This document shows positions 17,576 through 27,251 of a DNA stretch of 64,000 nt, in pieces. A model generated the notes under the pieces. That model was not told the DNA's origin. It did no database searches and saw nothing but the letters and a program-made list of their open reading frames with translations. Position 1 is the stretch's first letter, and each line of letters begins with the position of its first letter. A program made the translations under genes and the position numbers. Source of the stretch: Micromonospora fulviviridis (GTDB taxonomy: Bacteria > Actinomycetota > Actinomycetes > Mycobacteriales > Micromonosporaceae); contig NZ_BMRA01000002.1 in NCBI RefSeq assembly GCF_014648395.1, positions 680,732-744,731 of the forward strand, in the 5' to 3' direction.

Positions 17576-19525
17576 TCAGAAGAGCCGCAGCGGGTCGGCG
17601 CGGGACTCGACGCAGAGCTTCTGCAGCGGGCAGGCATTGCACTCGGGCTCCACCGGTCGGCACAGGGTGTTCGCCAGCTCAACCAGTCCGAGGTGCGCAC
17701 GTCGCGCGTCACTGTCCGCGCCGATCATTCGGGCAATCTCGAGCCGCCCGTCGGTTAGCCGGTTCCGGCGGTTCACGGGATCGCCACTGAAGCGCGCCGC
17801 TACCCGCAGTACGCCCTTTGTCACCAGGACGGGCTCCTCGGAATCCTCATCTCCATGCGCGGGCACGACCAGGACCGCCAAGTCGGCCACCGCCTCCGTC
17901 AGCCCAGCCACCTGGCGCAGATGATCGTCATCATCGAGCAGCTCAGGGTTTTCGGCGAGCCGCCCCGCCAGTTCGAGAATCGTCCCGGCACGCTGCGGCC
18001 GCGATGCCCACTTGCTGATCTCGACAAGCTCGCTTTCCGCCAGGACCGTGTCCTGAGGCGCCCGCCAGCGGGCAAGTAGCGGCCAGATGAAACGCACGAC
18101 CTCGGCCGGAGCCCGGTCCAGCAGCATCTCGGCCTGGATCACCTGCCAGCGCGTCTCAGCCCGCAACCAGGGAAGACCCCGAACGGACGCGCTGTCGAAC
18201 CATCCGGCGAGCATCGCCGCGATGTCCTGGGTCGTGGCCGCCACCGGACGCGGATTGTCCAGCGATGCCCGCACGGCACCGGCGAGGTGCTCGCCGAGCA
18301 GCGGCGGCACGGCATTGCCGATCTGGCGGAACGCCGCCGACGGCGGACCCGCAAAGCGAAACCAGTCCGGGAAGGTCTGCAGGCGGGCCGCTTCGCGGAC
18401 CGTGATGGTCCGGTTCTGACGAGGATGGATGTACCAGTAACCGTCCTTGGCGATGTGCGCGGTGATCGTCCGGGAGAGGTTGTTCTCGTCGAGCCGCTTG
18501 TACTTGTCGTCGAAGATGTCGTCCCGGTACCGCTTCACCTCGTCCGGCAGGTCGCTGTACCGCGTGCTGTGGTCCATGGCCTCGAAGGCACGCGCGTCGT
18601 CCTCGCGGACCGGCCTGGTGATGTGGTCGAAGACCTTGTGCTTGTCGCTCGCGGACACCGCCTTGCGCATCCGGCGCTGGAACTCGCTGACCGGGCCCTC
18701 GTAATCGCTCCAGCCCTCGGCGCCACCCTCCGGCCGCCATCCCCCCTCGACAGGAGGAAGGTCGCCGATGGCATTCCAGACCGTGACCCGCTCGGGCTGT
18801 TCCCGCGGCCAGGTGAACTGGACGCCGTCCCGTAGCGCCACGAGGATGAGTCGCTGACGGAACTGCGGGACCCCGTAACGGAAGGTCTCCACCGACCGCT
18901 CCTCGACCGAGTACCCGATCGATTCGAGCTCGTGGACCATCGTGCGAAGGATGAACATCTCCTTGTCGAGCGCCATGTCGGGCACGTTCTCCATGAGCAC
19001 GGCCTGCGGACGCGCGGTCCGGGCGATCTCCAGGAACGACCGCCAGAGGTCGCGGCGCTCGTCATACGGATCACGGAGACCGTGGCGGACCCGGTGTCGG
19101 ATCTTCGAGCGCCCCGCCTTTGAGAAGGGTTGACACGGCGGGCCGCCCGCCAGGAGTTCGACTCCGGCGGCCTTCATGAGCTCGCCGACCTGCCGCACCC
19201 GGTCCGGGTCACCGAGGTCCCAGTCCACACTGAGTCCCGGGTGATGATGGCGGTGAGTCTCGACTGCCTCCTCATCATGATCGACCGCGAGCACGACCTT
19301 GTAGCCGGCGGCGTCGAGCCCGAGGCTCAGTCCACCGGCACCACTGAACAGGTCGGCTGCAAGCCGCCCACCCTCGGCGCGGAGATTCGCCGCGAGGGAG
19401 ATGAGCTCCTCGGGTCCCGAGCATGCCGCGGGGTGCGGTGCGAGCCGGACGAAAGGACCACGAACCAGCTTGACTCCGTACCCACGGCGTCGGGCAGGGG
19501 CGGTGGGCTGGTCTTCACTGGTCAC
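17576..19525 (-). CDS. C5 cytosine methyltransferase fused to FeS HhH-GPD-like domain
   Basis: 649 aa from GTG 19525 (a longer start at GTG 19579 is possible; neither has a good ribosome site). Methyltransferase motifs are complete: I DLFSGAGGLSLGL (59-), IV GGPPCQPFS with catalytic C131, VI MENV, VIII QFRQRL, then LQTFPDWF and QIGNAVPP. After about residue 440 a second domain follows (RGLPWLR, VIQAEMLLDRAPAEVV) that resembles the endonuclease III/MutY glycosylase fold. It ends in C622-x6-C629-x2-C632-x5-C638, exactly the 4Fe-4S loop spacing. The usual hairpin LPGVG is degenerate, and the catalytic Asp position reads VLVTKGVLRVAAR, with Thr instead of Asp. The tail is therefore probably a DNA-binding or damage-probing module rather than an active glycosylase. 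It methylates DNA, probably to protect the host; specificity is unknown. Confidence 0.88.
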   Translation of the reverse strand: MTSEDQPTAPARRRGYGVKLVRGPFVRLAPHPAACSGPEELISLAANLRAEGGRLAADLFSGAGGLSLGLDAAGYKVVLAVDHDEEAVETHRHHHPGLSVDWDLGDPDRVRQVGELMKAAGVELLAGGPPCQPFSKAGRSKIRHRVRHGLRDPYDERRDLWRSFLEIARTARPQAVLMENVPDMALDKEMFILRTMVHELESIGYSVEERSVETFRYGVPQFRQRLILVALRDGVQFTWPREQPERVTVWNAIGDLPPVEGGWRPEGGAEGWSDYEGPVSEFQRRMRKAVSASDKHKVFDHITRPVREDDARAFEAMDHSTRYSDLPDEVKRYRDDIFDDKYKRLDENNLSRTITAHIAKDGYWYIHPRQNRTITVREAARLQTFPDWFRFAGPPSAAFRQIGNAVPPLLGEHLAGAVRASLDNPRPVAATTQDIAAMLAGWFDSASVRGLPWLRAETRWQVIQAEMLLDRAPAEVVRFIWPLLARWRAPQDTVLAESELVEISKWASRPQRAGTILELAGRLAENPELLDDDDHLRQVAGLTEAVADLAVLVVPAHGDEDSEEPVLVTKGVLRVAARFSGDPVNRRNRLTDGRLEIARMIGADSDARRAHLGLVELANTLCRPVEPECNACPLQKLCVESRADPLRLF

Positions 19526-19707
19526 GATCAGGCAGGTTACCGCCACGGCGCCCAAGTCAGCGACCGCCGGTGGCGACACACCGCGACAGATACTGGTACG
19601 GATCCCAGGCCACCGTTGATCTGAGGCAACTATTGCCCGTACGGCTCAATGTTGGCAGAACAAAAGGAACAAATTGCTCGGAAGCTATAAGAAACGCTCT
19701 TGCGGGG

Positions 19708-19738
19708 CTGACTGAGAGCAGCGTCACCTACCTATACT
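19708..19738 (+). promoter_or_regulatory. Candidate promoter for right MORC-Z1 operon
   Basis: The 335-bp divergent region 19526-19860 between the methyltransferase and MORC-like ATPase 2 is less GC-rich than its surroundings and shows no convincing gene. TATACT (19733-19738) makes a good -10 box. CTGACT (19708-19713) is a weak -35 with a long 19-base spacer. No clear palindrome was seen here. Confidence 0.35.
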
Positions 19739-19860
19739 CGCGACACCCGCTCCAAGGTTCGAGGTCCGCCGAGATCCGGCTACGCCTGGCTGGATCGGGC
19801 AGCAACGAGTGCGACTGTGCGGCACCGACAAGGTTCCTGCACCGACTGGAGCCGACTGCC

Positions 19861-21339
19861 TTGAGCTATGACATCGCGAACCCCGACCCCGCGGGCACCA
19901 TCACGTCACTGCGGTCGTTCGGCTACAGCGTCGAGGCCGCTGTGGCGGACCTGGTCGACAACAGCGTCTCTGCCGGCGCCCGTCGCATCGACGTCTACTT
20001 CACCTGGTCAGGCCCCGCCTCCTGGGTTGCGGTGGTGGACGACGGCCGGGGCATGACAGCGGAGGAAGTCGTCACCGCGATGACCGTGGCGGCGCGTGGC
20101 TCCTACCAGGCTCGCGCCTCTGAGGATCTCGGGCGCTTCGGCATGGGCCTGAAGAGCGCTTCCTTCTCGCAGGCAGCCCGCCTCACTGTGGGCACGAGGA
20201 CTGAGACCAGCTCTGAAGAGGCAGTGCGGACCTGGGACCTGTCCGTGGTCTCCGAGACGAGCGAGTGGCGGCTGCTGCACGGAACCGACGAGGAGACCGG
20301 CACGGTTCTGAAGCAACTCCGGCCCGATGGCCGTGCCGGAACGACCGTCATCTGGCGAGATCTGCACCGGTTCGCCCTGGAAGGCCTCACCAACGAGGAC
20401 GCGCGGGCGCAGAAACAGTTCTACGCGGAGGCGAGCCGGGTCGAGGAGCACCTGGGCATGGTGTTCGCGCGGTTCCTCGTGGGCAGGAACCGGATCGCGA
20501 TGACCGTCAACGGCACACCGGTCAAGGCCTGGGATCCCTTCCTGCCCGGTCACCCGTCGGTCCAGCGACTACCGGCAGAGGAGCTGCCTGTCGGCAACCA
20601 CACGGTCCGCATCGAGCCGTTCATCCTGCCGCACCCCAAGAAGCTCAGTCCCGAGCAGCAGCAACAGGCGGCCGGCCCGGGAGGCTGGCTCGACCAGCAG
20701 GGCTTCTACGTGTACCGGCGGGATCGACTGATCCTGGCCGGCGACTGGCTGGGCATCCGCGGCTTCCGACGGGACGAGCGATACAACCTCGCGCGCATCA
20801 TCGTCGACGTGCCGGCCGAGGCGGACGCCGAATGGGCCATCGACGTCCGAAAGTCAACGGCGGTGCCCCCAGTCGGGGTCCGGCGGCACCTTCAACGGAT
20901 CGGTACCGCCGCCCGGAGCCGCGCCGCGGAGGTGCTCAGCCACCGGGGACGTATCGCTGCCCGGGAGCATGGCGCGGAGTTCATTTACGCCTGGCGTGTC
21001 GACAAACGGGACGGCAGCATCCGCTGCCGCATCAACCGCGATCACCCGCTTGTGCGGGAGGTCCTCCAAGGTGGGCCGGATGCCGCGGTCGACGCCAAGG
21101 CGCTGATCAGGCTCCTCGAGGAGACCGTGCCGGTCGCAGCCCTCCGGATCATGCACGACGGCGACGTCACGGACGATCCCGAGCCCTTCTTGGGAGCTGC
21201 ATCCAAGGAGGTGGGCGATGTGGCGAACCGCATCTACGCGGCCTTCGTCGCGCAGGGCCGCACACCAAGAGAGGCGAAGGAGCGACTGGCGCTCATGCCG
21301 CCCTTCGATCAGTTCGACGGGTTCTGGCAGCAACGCTGA
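19861..21339 (+). CDS. MORC-like GHKL ATPase 2, right module
   Basis: 492 aa from TTG 19861 (CTGGAG about ten bases upstream). The frame is open further 5' to 19570, but that part overlaps the methyltransferase promoter and looks non-coding. Motifs are AVADLVDNSVSAGA (D30, N34), VVDDGRGM (59-66), and LGRFGMGLKSASFSQ (90-104). It then has EHLGMVFARFL, VNGTPVKAWDPF, QQGFYVYRRDRLILAGDW and GIRGFRRDERYNLAR, matching ATPase 1 region by region. A longer C-terminus (about 390-492) is helical. The family hydrolyses ATP to change the shape of DNA-bound complexes. It starts the operon ATPase 2, Z1, DUF4420, AIPR, sigma-like. Confidence 0.85.
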   Translation: MSYDIANPDPAGTITSLRSFGYSVEAAVADLVDNSVSAGARRIDVYFTWSGPASWVAVVDDGRGMTAEEVVTAMTVAARGSYQARASEDLGRFGMGLKSASFSQAARLTVGTRTETSSEEAVRTWDLSVVSETSEWRLLHGTDEETGTVLKQLRPDGRAGTTVIWRDLHRFALEGLTNEDARAQKQFYAEASRVEEHLGMVFARFLVGRNRIAMTVNGTPVKAWDPFLPGHPSVQRLPAEELPVGNHTVRIEPFILPHPKKLSPEQQQQAAGPGGWLDQQGFYVYRRDRLILAGDWLGIRGFRRDERYNLARIIVDVPAEADAEWAIDVRKSTAVPPVGVRRHLQRIGTAARSRAAEVLSHRGRIAAREHGAEFIYAWRVDKRDGSIRCRINRDHPLVREVLQGGPDAAVDAKALIRLLEETVPVAALRIMHDGDVTDDPEPFLGAASKEVGDVANRIYAAFVAQGRTPREAKERLALMPPFDQFDGFWQQR

Positions 21340-21386
21340 CGGCCTAGTGCGGGCTAGCGCAGAGCAGATTCAACGGGGAGGGCCCA

Positions 21387-24200
21387 GTGACCGCGCACAC
21401 CCAGGACAACGACGACGTAATGGAGCAGGCGATCCGGCTGGTACTCGCCATGCTGCCGCAGGATCGCCAGGCGACCGACAAGGAGGTCGAGGAGAACGTT
21501 GACCCTGTCTGGATGATGCAACAATCCCGGGGCCACCTGCTTGACCGGGAACTGCTGCTCAAAGAGGTTCAGTCCCGCGTCGCGGTGTGGCAGGACGACT
21601 CCGTCGGCTTGACCGACGATCGGGACCACATCGAGTGGCTGACCGAAGCTCAACTGGAGCGCAGCTGGGACTTCTGGGATCGCTACCGCCGCTACCTGGA
21701 GAACGTCCGCCTGATGCCACCGCGGGTCGTGCGGCGGCTCGACCACAGCACGGACCGCATTCTCCGACAGATGGAGGACCCGCAGCGCCCAGGTTCGTGG
21801 CGCCGCACCGGTCTCGTGGTCGGCCAAGTCCAGTCGGGCAAGACCGGCAACTACATCGGGCTTGCCTGCAAGGCGGCTGACGCGGGTTACAAGCTCATCG
21901 TGATCCTCGCCGGAATTCACAACAGCCTCCGTAGCCAGACCCAGCTCCGCGTGGATGAGGGCCTCCTCGGCTTCGATACTCAATATCAGCAGCGCTACGA
22001 CGAGAACAACAACACGGCGCGCATTGGCGTCGGCGTGATGCCAGGCGTGAAGCGGCTCAAAATCGCCTCACTGACCAACAGCGCGGAGGGCGGCGACTTC
22101 CGGCGCCACGTGGCCAGCAATCTCAACCTGCCGATCGGCAACTACCCGGTGGTCCTAGTCGTCAAGAAGCACCAGAGCATCCTCGAGTACGTCCGAAAGT
22201 GGATCGTCGAGGTCGAGGGAGAGCCGACTGTCGCAGGTGGGCCCAAGGTTGTACGGGACGTCCCGCTACTGGTCATCGACGACGAAGCTGACCACGCCTC
22301 CATCGACACGACCAAGGACGAGGATGCTGATCCCACCCGCATCAATGCCGCCATCAGGCACCTGCTGAACAGCTTCGACAAGGCCGCGTACGTTGGCTAC
22401 ACCGCCACGCCGTTCGCCAACATCTATATCCGACCGAACGCGGATCACGAGGCCTTCGGGCTCGATCTGTTTCCGGACAGCTTCATCGAGAGCCTGCCCG
22501 CACCGTCAAACTATCTGGGACCCGAGCGGGTGTTCGGCCTCCGCTCCGACGACTCGGACGAGGACGACATCAAGGCCCTGCCGATCTTCCGCCCGGTCCA
22601 CGACCACGAAGCCTGGATGCCGCCTCGGCACAAGAAGGAGTGGCTGCCGCCGGAGCAACTGCCTGCGTCGCTCCGTGAAGCCCTTGACGCCTTTGTACTG
22701 ACCTGCGCCGCAAGGAGAGCCAGGGGACAGGGCAGGCAGCACAACTCGATGCTGGTGCACGTCACCCGGTACATGAATGTGCAGAACCGGGTCCGTGACC
22801 AGATCGAAGAGTACGTCGGGCTCATGAGCGACCGGCTCCGGGACAGCATGGGCGGTGAAGCGGCTGAGGTGCTCGCTGAACTACGTGACGTCTGGAATCG
22901 GGATTTCGCCCCGACCAGCGCGATGTTTCCAGCCGAGGATGCGGCGCCGCTCTCGTGGTCCCAGGTTCAGCAGGAGCTGAGGCCTGCGCTCCAGAAGATC
23001 GATGTACGAGCGATCAACGGCAGCTCACGGGACGCGCTCGAGTACTACGAGCATCGGAAGACGGGCGTCTCGGTGATCGCGATCGGCGGAGACAAGCTCT
23101 CGCGAGGTCTCACCCTCGAAGGCCTGAGCGTCAGCTACTACCTGCGCGCGTCGAAGACCTACGACACCTTGCTGCAGATGGGACGTTGGTTCGGATACCG
23201 GCCGGGCTACGAGGACCTCTGCCGCTTGTACACGACGCCTGGCCTCCGAGACGCATACGCGGAGATCACTGCGGCGGACAACGAGCTTCGCCGAGACTTC
23301 GAGGAAATGGCGGCTCTCGGTGAGACGCCCAAGCGGTTCGGACTGCGAGTTCGCTCGTCCTCAGCAGGACTCGCAGTCACGGCTGCCAACAAGATGCGCC
23401 GCGGTCTCAAGGTCCGACTGAGCTACTCTGGCGAGCTGCCCGAAACCACGATCTTCAGCCTGCGCCCCGAGGTTGTCAGACAGAACTTTGACAACCTTGA
23501 ACGCTTCGTCACCGCACTCGCGACTCTTTCTGAGCCCGATTCCGACACCAACAGCCTGGTCTGGCGGGACGTGCCACCAGCCGAGATCATCGACGGCTTC
23601 CTCGAGGGGTACCTGACGGATCGCGGCTCCTACCGCGTGCGACCTGCCTTCATCGCCGAGTACATCCGCCGGTGCGCCGCGCTCGGTGAGCTGTCCAACT
23701 GGACTGTGCGCTTGGTCGGGACACCGAGCGGAAGAGAGAAGAAGATCGGAACTCGCACCATCAGACTGGTCACGCGCCGCCCTCCGAAGGTCGACGGAAC
23801 CGAGCAAGCAATCGAAGGCGAGCGCTTCGTCATCAAGCGAGTGTTGAATCCTGCTGATGAGAGCCGCGACCTTGCTGAGGACGCGAAGGAGCTGGCTCTG
23901 GCAGCCACCAGGGCCGCGCGCCGCGCATGGGCGGAGCGCAAGGGCAGGACGTACACAGAGCCTGAAGTGCCCACGGGTCAGTCTCTGCGCAGGTTTCGAC
24001 CGGTTCAGCAACCTCTCCTAGTCATCTATCCCATTGAACACCCCAGGCCGAACGTGAAGCAGGAAGTCCTTCCACTTGTCGGCTTCGCCATCAGCTTCCC
24101 CTTCTCTGAGCACCCGACCGAAACCGAGTATGTGGTCAACGAGATCTGGCGCCAGCAGGAGATCGACTACTACGACGACGACGAGGACTCGGACGAGTGA
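21387..24200 (+). CDS. Z1 domain helicase-like ATPase, right module
   Basis: 937 aa; GTG 21387 is preceded by GGGGAGGG. P-loop VVGQVQSGKTGNYIGL (about 144-160), LAGIHNSLRSQTQLR, Walker B LLVIDDEADHASID (about 295), YVGYTATPFANIY, GGDKLSRGLTLEGL and QMGRWFGYRPGYEDL define the Z1 superfamily. The middle and C-terminal regions differ much from the left-module Z1 protein, so the two modules are not a recent duplication. The acidic C-terminus (YYDDDEDSDE) overlaps the next gene by four bases (GTGA). Predicted role: ATP-driven DNA translocase working with the DUF4420 nuclease. Confidence 0.88.
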   Translation: MTAHTQDNDDVMEQAIRLVLAMLPQDRQATDKEVEENVDPVWMMQQSRGHLLDRELLLKEVQSRVAVWQDDSVGLTDDRDHIEWLTEAQLERSWDFWDRYRRYLENVRLMPPRVVRRLDHSTDRILRQMEDPQRPGSWRRTGLVVGQVQSGKTGNYIGLACKAADAGYKLIVILAGIHNSLRSQTQLRVDEGLLGFDTQYQQRYDENNNTARIGVGVMPGVKRLKIASLTNSAEGGDFRRHVASNLNLPIGNYPVVLVVKKHQSILEYVRKWIVEVEGEPTVAGGPKVVRDVPLLVIDDEADHASIDTTKDEDADPTRINAAIRHLLNSFDKAAYVGYTATPFANIYIRPNADHEAFGLDLFPDSFIESLPAPSNYLGPERVFGLRSDDSDEDDIKALPIFRPVHDHEAWMPPRHKKEWLPPEQLPASLREALDAFVLTCAARRARGQGRQHNSMLVHVTRYMNVQNRVRDQIEEYVGLMSDRLRDSMGGEAAEVLAELRDVWNRDFAPTSAMFPAEDAAPLSWSQVQQELRPALQKIDVRAINGSSRDALEYYEHRKTGVSVIAIGGDKLSRGLTLEGLSVSYYLRASKTYDTLLQMGRWFGYRPGYEDLCRLYTTPGLRDAYAEITAADNELRRDFEEMAALGETPKRFGLRVRSSSAGLAVTAANKMRRGLKVRLSYSGELPETTIFSLRPEVVRQNFDNLERFVTALATLSEPDSDTNSLVWRDVPPAEIIDGFLEGYLTDRGSYRVRPAFIAEYIRRCAALGELSNWTVRLVGTPSGREKKIGTRTIRLVTRRPPKVDGTEQAIEGERFVIKRVLNPADESRDLAEDAKELALAATRAARRAWAERKGRTYTEPEVPTGQSLRRFRPVQQPLLVIYPIEHPRPNVKQEVLPLVGFAISFPFSEHPTETEYVVNEIWRQQEIDYYDDDEDSDE

Positions 24201-25204
24201 GAATTGACGAGGAGGACTGGGAGCCGCTCGAAGCCGAGCACCACCCCTACGGCGTAGTTGCCCGTCGCCTGTACCCGCGTTCGCAGCACGAGATCTTCCT
24301 TGCCGTTCAACAGCCGAGCGGGCGGCGGGTGCTGCTCTTCCGGGTACCGGCTGCCGCGGCCGAGGCGGTGGCGGAACGGAACCCGACGGTCGCCAGTACC
24401 CAAGGATTGGCGCTTCAGTTCGCGACCGCTCCTGATGGGAGCGCCGAGCTGCGTGTCGTTCTGACCGCTGACGATCGCCGAGAAGTTTTCAACCCGCTGA
24501 TAGCCGACGTAGCGATGACAGCTCAGGCAACGGACGGGCCGGTAGAGGCCCTCACCGCCGCGATCGAGCGTTTCGAGCACTGGCGCCATCTTCTTCAGTC
24601 CCTCCGCGACACCGGCCTCGGTGCAGACGCCCGACGAGGTCTGTTCGGGGAACTCGTGGTGCTCCGTGACCATCTCCTTCCGGTCCTCTCGCCGCAGGAC
24701 GCGGTGTCGGCTTGGCGAGGGCCCACCGGAGCAAACCAGGACTTTGAGCTACCGAGCTGCGCGATCGAGGTCAAGACGGGAGCAGGCAGGAACCCCGGAA
24801 GCATCGTCATCGCCAGCGAGCGTCAGCTCGACGAAACCGGCACGGATCATCTGCTCCTGGCCCACCTGTCCGTGGACGAGCGGCGGAGCGGCTCGGGACA
24901 GTCGCTGAATGATGTTGTCGACTCCGTGAAGGAAATGATGGCGACAGCCCCGGCACGAGCTGAGTTCGGTGACCGGCTCGTTCGGGTCGGCTACCTCTCC
25001 GAGCATCGACATCTGTACGACGACGCCCGGTACACCGTCCGCCGGACCGATTTCTGGCACGTCAACGGCGACTTCCCACGAATCGTGGAGGCGGACCTGC
25101 GGTCGGGTGTCGGGGACTGCCGCTACCGAATAAGCACTGTCGGACTGGATCAGTACGGTGTCTCCGCTGAGCGGGTCGCCTGCATCATCAAGGGGGAGGC
25201 ATGA
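24197..25204 (+). CDS. PD-(D/E)XK motif protein (DUF4420), right module
   Basis: 335 aa from GTG 24197, coupled to the Z1 stop. Nuclease residues are E152 in GLFGELVVL, D182 in ANQDFEL, and E191-V-K193 in AIEVKTG, followed by a helix with ERQLDETG. The N-terminal ~110 residues are a beta-rich DUF4420 domain (PYGVVARRLYP, RVLLFRVPA). Its length is normal for the family. Its stop overlaps the ATG of the AIPR gene (ATGA). The inferred role is the DNA-cleaving subunit recruited by the Z1 ATPase. Confidence 0.87.
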   Translation: MRIDEEDWEPLEAEHHPYGVVARRLYPRSQHEIFLAVQQPSGRRVLLFRVPAAAAEAVAERNPTVASTQGLALQFATAPDGSAELRVVLTADDRREVFNPLIADVAMTAQATDGPVEALTAAIERFEHWRHLLQSLRDTGLGADARRGLFGELVVLRDHLLPVLSPQDAVSAWRGPTGANQDFELPSCAIEVKTGAGRNPGSIVIASERQLDETGTDHLLLAHLSVDERRSGSGQSLNDVVDSVKEMMATAPARAEFGDRLVRVGYLSEHRHLYDDARYTVRRTDFWHVNGDFPRIVEADLRSGVGDCRYRISTVGLDQYGVSAERVACIIKGEA

Positions 25205-27210
25205 GCCAGACTAGCCTGTCGGCCTACGCGCGGGAGCTCGTCGCCGACGTGCTCGCGACAGCCGAGGCGGAGAACGCCACCGCTCCTGACACCTTCACCC
25301 GTCGGGTGCTGGACGAACTGGAGCAGGCCGGTGAGGTCGAAAACACCTTCACCGCCTACCACAGGGCCTTGGGGTTGGAGGTCAACGGCTACGGCACGAA
25401 CGAGTCGCTCGGAACCCTGGATCTGTTCATCACCCAGTTCAGCCTCAAGCCCGAGGAGGAGCGTCTTCCCCGGGCACAGGCCGAGACTCTGTTCAAGCGA
25501 CTGGCGACCTTCGTCCGCAAGTGCCGTGACGGCTTGGCCCGGGACATCGATGAGTCCTCCGACGTGCACGACATGTGTGCCGCCGTGGAGAAGGCCCTGT
25601 CGGAGGCTCCCCGCATCCGTCTCTTCCTTCTCACTGACGTCGTCAGCGCCGTCTCCACGCTGGCGCCAGGCGACCTTGATGGCCTGAAGGTGACCTACGA
25701 GGTCTGGGACCTGACCCGGCTTCACCGCCTAGCCTCTTCCGGGACGCTCAGTGAACCCATCGCAGTCGACTTCGATCCGCCGCTGCCCTGCCTGGCCACT
25801 CCTGAGACGGACCGCAACTACTCGGTCTTTCTGGCCATCATTCCCGGCCAGGACCTCGCGGACCTCTACGGCCGGCACGGCACACGGTTGCTGGAGCTCA
25901 ACGTCCGCTCCTTCCTGCAGACCAAGGGCGGAGTCAACCGGGGCATCCGGGAGACCCTGCTGCACAACCCGGACCGCTTCCTCGCCTACAACAACGGGAT
26001 CACGGCCACGGCGTCCACCGTCGAGTTCACCGAGCTCCCCGGTGGCGGCCAAGCGATCAGTCGGATCCACGATCTCCAGATCGTCAACGGCGGCCAGACG
26101 ACTGCGTCCATTCACTACGCCCACACCCGGGACAAGGCCGACCTCAGTCGGGTGCATGTCCAGATGAAGCTGACCCGGGTCTCTCCGGACCGGCTGCAGG
26201 AGATCGTTCCGGAGATCTCCAAGTACTCGAATACGCAGAACAAGGTCACGGTCGTCGACTTCAGCTCCAACCACCCGCTGCACGTGGGAATCGAACAGGT
26301 CACCCGCTCGCTGTGGGCCCCGGCAGCGGACGGGAGCGGGCAGGAGACCCGCTGGTTCTACGAGCGTGCCCGGGGCCAGTACACCGACGCTCTGGCCCGC
26401 GAGCGCACGCCGGCGAATCAGCGCAAGTTCAAGAGCCTCCACCCGATAAGCCAGAAGTTCACCAAGTCGGACGCCGCCAAGTTCATCCATGCCTGGGCCG
26501 GCCTCCCCTATCTGGTCAGCAGGGGGGCCGAAAAAAACTTCCGCGAGATGATGATGCGGATGGGTGAGAACGTACCGTCCGTGAACGTCAGCTTTTGTCA
26601 ACGTCTGATCTCGAAAGCAATCCTCTTCAAGGCCACGGACAAGATCGTGGCGTCCCGCGACTTCGGTGGCTACAAGATCAACATCACGTCGTACTCGATC
26701 GCTCGTATCGCCGAAGCCACCAACCGGCGTATCGACCTTGACCGCATCTGGCGGGACCAACGCCTCACGCCGGCCCTCACCGCCGCACTGGACGAGCTGT
26801 GCGTGCCGGTACGCGAGGTCATCGTCAACCCTCTCCGTGGCGGCACCAACATCGGCGAGTGGGCGAAGCGCCCCGACTGCTGGGAGGCGGTCCTCGCCAT
26901 TCCGTGGACGGTGCCGGACGACCTCATTGCGGAGCTGGCTGACCAGCCCCTCGAGGACAGCGCTCCGGCCGCGCCGGAGGACAACACCACCGGTGACATC
27001 GCCTCGGTGATGGCCATCCCCGCACCCGAGTGGTTTGCCGTGGGGCGTTGGGCGAAGGAGACCCGCAACCTGCAGCCGTGGCAACGCCAGTTGGCCGAGA
27101 CCGTGGGTCGGTACGTCAACAACAGTTGGACAGTCACCGACAAACAGGCAAGTCAGGCGCTCCGACTCATGGACGAGGCGAAGCGGCTCGGGTTCCACGC
27201 CAACTCCTGA
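25201..27210 (+). CDS. AIPR family protein
   Basis: 669 aa, ATG 25201. The AIPR (abortive infection phage resistance) signature region is plain: LLELNVRSFLQTKGGVNRGI, LLHNPDRFLAYNNGITATA, LQIVNGGQTTASIHYA, and EISKYSNTQNKV. N-terminal residues about 90-230 contain a fold often linked to restriction nucleases. No catalytic residues can be assigned with certainty from the sequence alone. The family was named from a lactococcal phage-resistance protein and recurs beside MORC, Z1 and DUF4420 genes. It is fourth in the right operon and is followed after 41 bases by the sigma-like gene. Confidence 0.9.
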   Translation: MSQTSLSAYARELVADVLATAEAENATAPDTFTRRVLDELEQAGEVENTFTAYHRALGLEVNGYGTNESLGTLDLFITQFSLKPEEERLPRAQAETLFKRLATFVRKCRDGLARDIDESSDVHDMCAAVEKALSEAPRIRLFLLTDVVSAVSTLAPGDLDGLKVTYEVWDLTRLHRLASSGTLSEPIAVDFDPPLPCLATPETDRNYSVFLAIIPGQDLADLYGRHGTRLLELNVRSFLQTKGGVNRGIRETLLHNPDRFLAYNNGITATASTVEFTELPGGGQAISRIHDLQIVNGGQTTASIHYAHTRDKADLSRVHVQMKLTRVSPDRLQEIVPEISKYSNTQNKVTVVDFSSNHPLHVGIEQVTRSLWAPAADGSGQETRWFYERARGQYTDALARERTPANQRKFKSLHPISQKFTKSDAAKFIHAWAGLPYLVSRGAEKNFREMMMRMGENVPSVNVSFCQRLISKAILFKATDKIVASRDFGGYKINITSYSIARIAEATNRRIDLDRIWRDQRLTPALTAALDELCVPVREVIVNPLRGGTNIGEWAKRPDCWEAVLAIPWTVPDDLIAELADQPLEDSAPAAPEDNTTGDIASVMAIPAPEWFAVGRWAKETRNLQPWQRQLAETVGRYVNNSWTVTDKQASQALRLMDEAKRLGFHANS

Positions 27211-27251
27211 TCAGCGACTCGACGTCGAGCACCAGCGATGAAAGGACAACT

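Noticed and set aside
25729..27198. 489-aa antisense frame over AIPR
   Set aside because: AIPR signature motifs are on the plus strand; the antisense product has no motif.
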